64,000 nt of DNA from Prochlorococcus sp. AG-363-O16 (GTDB taxonomy: Bacteria > Cyanobacteriota > Cyanobacteriia > PCC-6307 > Cyanobiaceae). The DNA is taken from NCBI GenBank assembly GCA_003280095.1, contig QCGA01000001.1:62001-126000 (forward strand), in the 5' to 3' direction. Below, piece after piece: positions 60,094 to 64,000 of this stretch. The notes below the pieces were generated by a model. That model was not told the DNA's origin, did no database searches, and saw nothing but the letters and a program-made list of their open reading frames with translations. Numbering within the stretch: position 1 is the first letter of the stretch; every line of letters starts with the position of its first letter. Both the position numbers and the translations under genes were made by a program.

Positions 60094-63000
60094 TTGTTCT
60101 GTTCCCGTGCCCTTTTGGTTCACATCAATCAAGTAGGGCTAGTAAATTTCAAGTCTTTCGGGGGGGCGATGACCATCCCCCTCGATTCTGGTTTTACTGT
60201 CGTAACTGGGCCTAACGGCTCGGGCAAAAGTAATATTCTCGATGGAGTGCTCTTCTGCCTAGGACTAGCTAATAGCAAGGGAATGCGAGCAGATAGGCTT
60301 CCAGATCTAGTGAACAGCCGCCTCCTAAAAGCAGGGAAATCCGCAGAAACTTCAGTAAGTGTTCGCTTTGATCTAAATGACTGGGAACCAGACCCAGCGG
60401 AAGAAGGCTTAGAAGCTCCTGAAGAAGGTCCATGGATAAAGCCAGGCCAGAAAGAATGGATCGTTACTCGTCGGCTTCGCGTGATGCCAGGCGGCTCATA
60501 TAGTTCAAGCTATGCAGCTGATGGAGAAAACTGCAACTTGCAGCAGCTCCAAACACAACTAAGAAGATTAAGGATCGATCCTGAAGGTAGCAATGTAGTA
60601 ATGCAAGGAGATGTTACCCGGATAGTTTCAATGAGCAATCGAGAGCGTCGCTCTCTGATAGATGAACTAGCAGGAGTAGGACTCTTTGACCGACGAATAG
60701 AGCAAACACGCTCAAAATTAGAAGATGTAAGTGATAGACAAGAACGCTGCAGAATCGTTGAACAGGAGCTCTTAGCTTCAAAGCATCGCCTTGAACGAGA
60801 TTGCTCGAAAGCTCGTACATATCAACAATTAAAAACAAAATTACAAACCGGTCGTCAACAAGAACTAGTTCTTAACTATGAATCAGTAAAACAAAATTTA
60901 CAAGACCTAGAAACTCAACATCAACAACTTGGTGAAAAAGAAATACAAGATTTAGAAAACTTATCTAAAACCGAAAAAGAACTAAGCAATTCCACAAATC
61001 AATTAAAGTTACTTCAAGAAAATGTCAAGGAATTAGGAGAAGATCAACTAATTAATGTGCAAGCAAAACTGGCAGGTTTAGAGACACAAGATCATGAACT
61101 AGAAAAACAAGCCACTCGCCATCGCGATGAAGGTGAACAACTAAAGAAATTACGCGAAGAAATTATTCTAAGAAGACAAACACTACAGTTAGATGTAAAT
61201 AATCAACAAGATAATACTCTTAGAAATTCAATTGAAGAAGCAGAAATAGTCTATAACAATGCACACTCTTCCGTTGCTATATCTCGAAGAAGGCTCGCTG
61301 ATGCCGCAGGACGATCAGGTGCTTGGTTAGAACAACAAAATGAGCTAAGAACCCAAAGGAATAGGATTCAAGAAAAGATTGAACCTCTGAAACAAGAGCA
61401 ACAACGATTAGAAGAAAGAATTCTCCTCGACAAATCAAGACAAGAAGACCTAGAGTCCGATCTAAACCGTGACAATGAAGAAAACAGGCAATTTAACAAG
61501 GAGATCAATAAATTAGAAGCCGAGTGGGTAAGGCTACTTAATGATGTTGAATCTCATAGGAAGAAAGTAAATGAAGCAACAGATTCTCTTTCTGTCCAAC
61601 AAAGGACACGTAAACGGCTAGAGCAAGAGCAAACGAACCTTGAGAGAGATATTGCTCGTCTAGATAGTAGAAGAGAAGCTTTATGCGAAAGCAGAGGTAC
61701 AGGCGCCTTAAAACTTTTACTGGAGGCCGGATTAGATGGAATTCATGGACCTGTGGCTCAATTAGGAGAAGTCGCAGAGCATCTAAGGCTTGCTCTAGAA
61801 GTCGCGGCAGGAGGTCGCATGGGGCAAGTAGTAGTAGATGATGACAAGATTGCTGCTAAAGCTATCGAAGTATTGAAACTTCGTCGTGCTGGTCGCCTCA
61901 CGTTCCTTCCCTTAAACCGAATCAAACCCTCTAAATCAATACATAATCCCGCACTTGCGAAAGGAACGACAAATAGCGATGGTTTACTAGGAAAAGCTGT
62001 GGAACTAATTAGATATGAAGATATTTATAAAGATGTTTTTGCATATGTCTTTGGAGAAACTTTAGTCTTCAAAACATTAAGTTCAGCACGAATACATTTA
62101 GGTCGGACTCGTGCTGTAACACTCGATGGAGAGCTGCTCGAGAAAAGTGGGGCAATGACCGGAGGTAGTTTTTCAGGAAGAAGCAACAATTTGAGCTTTG
62201 GACGAAGCATCGATAGAGATGAAGCTGAACCCTTAAGAGAAAGGCTTTTGGAACTTGGTGAAGCCCTTATCTATTGCAAAAAGCAGGAAAATCAATATAT
62301 AAAATATCTTGATTCAGCAAACCTTGACCTTAGGAAATTAGAACAAAGACAAGCAGCTTTAGACGCAAAAAGGACTACTGCTCGCAAATCAAATTCACCA
62401 CTCATAGAGCGACAACAAAAACTGTGTAACCGTCTAAATAATGTAAAAGGAAGTCAGAAAGATCATCGGGAAAAACTTTCCACTATTGCAAAAGAACTTG
62501 AACCTCTTATTAAAGAATGCGAAAAACTGGAAAAGAATAATAAAGAAACGGAAAGTGGAGATTCAAAAATCTGGAATAGATTACAGGTCGAACTAGAAGC
62601 CTCCGAGGAAAGATTACTCAAAGCCACTGAAAACCGTGAACAATTACTCAAAGAACAACAAAAACAACAACTTATGGTCCAAAGACTTAATGACCAAAAA
62701 GAATCTTTGCTTTCGGAAGAGAAGAGACTACAAAAATCAGTAGAAACGTTATCCCAAGCTCATCAACAATGGCGAGAGCAACAACAAGACATATCCAATC
62801 AAAGAGAAACACTAGAGAGAAAGAATGAAGAACTTCAGGCTCGCTTAGGTACAGAACGACGAGCAAGGGACGCCGCAGAGGCAGAATTGGCGAATCAAAG
62901 ACAGAAGCTTCAACAATCACAATGGGAACTAGAGCGACTTCGTCAAGATCGTGAGTCAATCACTGAGGAACTGCGAAATGGTAAGAACAGACTCAAGGAA

Positions 63001-63705
63001 CTTAAGAACAATCTTCCAAATCCAGCTCCTGATATCCCTGAAGAAGTAAGAAATGCAGGTTTAGAAGCACTTCAAGGCGAATTACTAAAAATCCAACAGA
63101 GTATGGAAGCGCTGGAACCAGTCAATATGTTGGCGTTGGAAGAACTTGAACAACTTGAGATACGACTCCAAGACTTGATCAGCAAACTGGAGGTTTTGAA
63201 TGAGGAAAGATCCGAACTCCTTTTAAGAATCGAAACAGTGGCGACTCTCCGTCAAGAAGCCTTTATGGAAGCTTTTAAAGCAGTGGATATACATTTCCGC
63301 GAAATTTTTGCAAGACTTTCTGATGGCGATGGGCACCTTCAACTTGATAATTCAGAAGACCCTCTTGAGGGAGGCCTAACCCTAGTAGCCCATCCCAAAG
63401 GAAAAACTGTCAGACGACTCGCAGCAATGTCTGGAGGAGAAAAATCTCTCACTGCTTTAAGTTTTCTTTTTGCACTCCAACGTTTTCGTCCCTCACCTTT
63501 TTATGCACTCGATGAAGTTGATAGCTTCCTAGACGGAGTAAATGTTGAAAGACTATCTGCACTAATTGCTCAACAAGCTAAGGAAGCACAGTTTTTGGTT
63601 GTAAGTCACCGCAGACCAATGATTAGTGCATCTAGTAGAACCATTGGTGTCACTCAAGCCAGGGGTTCCCATACCCAGGTTGTAGGCCTACCAGATGCAG
63701 CCTAA
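60094..63705 (+). CDS. smc: chromosome segregation protein SMC
   Basis: GPNGSGKSNILDG, long coiled coils, hinge, MSGGEKSLTALSFLFALQ, ALDEVDSFLD. Confidence 0.96.
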   Translation: MFCSRALLVHINQVGLVNFKSFGGAMTIPLDSGFTVVTGPNGSGKSNILDGVLFCLGLANSKGMRADRLPDLVNSRLLKAGKSAETSVSVRFDLNDWEPDPAEEGLEAPEEGPWIKPGQKEWIVTRRLRVMPGGSYSSSYAADGENCNLQQLQTQLRRLRIDPEGSNVVMQGDVTRIVSMSNRERRSLIDELAGVGLFDRRIEQTRSKLEDVSDRQERCRIVEQELLASKHRLERDCSKARTYQQLKTKLQTGRQQELVLNYESVKQNLQDLETQHQQLGEKEIQDLENLSKTEKELSNSTNQLKLLQENVKELGEDQLINVQAKLAGLETQDHELEKQATRHRDEGEQLKKLREEIILRRQTLQLDVNNQQDNTLRNSIEEAEIVYNNAHSSVAISRRRLADAAGRSGAWLEQQNELRTQRNRIQEKIEPLKQEQQRLEERILLDKSRQEDLESDLNRDNEENRQFNKEINKLEAEWVRLLNDVESHRKKVNEATDSLSVQQRTRKRLEQEQTNLERDIARLDSRREALCESRGTGALKLLLEAGLDGIHGPVAQLGEVAEHLRLALEVAAGGRMGQVVVDDDKIAAKAIEVLKLRRAGRLTFLPLNRIKPSKSIHNPALAKGTTNSDGLLGKAVELIRYEDIYKDVFAYVFGETLVFKTLSSARIHLGRTRAVTLDGELLEKSGAMTGGSFSGRSNNLSFGRSIDRDEAEPLRERLLELGEALIYCKKQENQYIKYLDSANLDLRKLEQRQAALDAKRTTARKSNSPLIERQQKLCNRLNNVKGSQKDHREKLSTIAKELEPLIKECEKLEKNNKETESGDSKIWNRLQVELEASEERLLKATENREQLLKEQQKQQLMVQRLNDQKESLLSEEKRLQKSVETLSQAHQQWREQQQDISNQRETLERKNEELQARLGTERRARDAAEAELANQRQKLQQSQWELERLRQDRESITEELRNGKNRLKELKNNLPNPAPDIPEEVRNAGLEALQGELLKIQQSMEALEPVNMLALEELEQLEIRLQDLISKLEVLNEERSELLLRIETVATLRQEAFMEAFKAVDIHFREIFARLSDGDGHLQLDNSEDPLEGGLTLVAHPKGKTVRRLAAMSGGEKSLTALSFLFALQRFRPSPFYALDEVDSFLDGVNVERLSALIAQQAKEAQFLVVSHRRPMISASSRTIGVTQARGSHTQVVGLPDAA

Positions 63706-63768
63706 ATTGGTACCTTTTCAGCTCTTGAGTCAAAATAGCTTGATGCGTCGACGATTTAGGTCCAAAGT

Positions 63769-64000
63769 TTGACAAATACCGAATTCCCAAACGATCCCCC
63801 TTCCACAGTTCCCAGTGATCGTCTCTGGCTACGAGCAGAGCTTATGGGCACACAAGTAATAACAAGAGACACCGGAAGAAGACTTGGGGTAGTTGGAGAA
63901 GTCATTGTTGATATAGACCGCAGAGAAGTTGTAGCTCTTGGTCTAAGGGACAATCCACTTACTCGATTTCTTCCTGGTCTCCCTCGTTGGATGCCTCTTG
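63769..64000 (+). CDS. PRC-barrel-like protein (truncated by window end)
   Basis: TTG-start frame: LWLRAELMGTQVITRDTGRRLGVVGEVIVDIDRREVVALGLRDNPLTRFLPGLPRWMPL. Confidence 0.7.
   Translation, partial: MTNTEFPNDPPSTVPSDRLWLRAELMGTQVITRDTGRRLGVVGEVIVDIDRREVVALGLRDNPLTRFLPGLPRWMPL

Overview
The window looks like a marine picocyanobacterial chromosome, probably low-GC Prochlorococcus. Supporting markers are psbO, CP12, SbtA/SbtB and a permuted two-piece tmRNA with tag ANKIVRFSRQTAPVAA. Three blocks can be told apart. (1) Core genome at 1-27 kb and 56.7-64 kb: pyrB fragment, tRNA-Ala, coaBC, psbO, sat, ftsH, eda, aroC, ABC-F, cp12, obgE, mutS2, hemB, dnaJ-like, bicA/sbtA/sbtB, rlmKL-like, smc. (2) An AT-rich accessory glycan/small-molecule modification cluster at 27.5-37 kb: glycosyltransferases, carbamoyltransferase, radical SAM/SPASM enzyme, methyltransferase, UDP-sugar dehydrogenase-like. 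(3) A ~19 kb integrative element at 37,374-56,384. It has a tyrosine recombinase at one end and a RecA/RepA-like ATPase plus small DNA-binding proteins at the other. It is bounded by 51-bp imperfect direct repeats derived from the 3' terminator of the tmRNA coding piece. Its cargo concerns phosphate and arsenic: OsmC-cupin fusion, DUF3303, ArsR, GAPDH, ArsJ, ChrA, PstS, an OmpR-type regulator with a degenerate receiver, a CRP-family regulator and a porin. The most notable new signals are eight exact ATCAA-N6-TTGAT (ArsR-type) operators spread over four cargo intergenic regions, the unusual att location in a permuted tmRNA gene, a CP12-tail-like 52-aa peptide, and an OsmC-cupin fusion whose homology extends upstream of any canonical start. 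The element resembles the tycheposon-type elements reported in Prochlorococcus, but I could not compare it directly. All calls are from reading the sequence; no searches were run.
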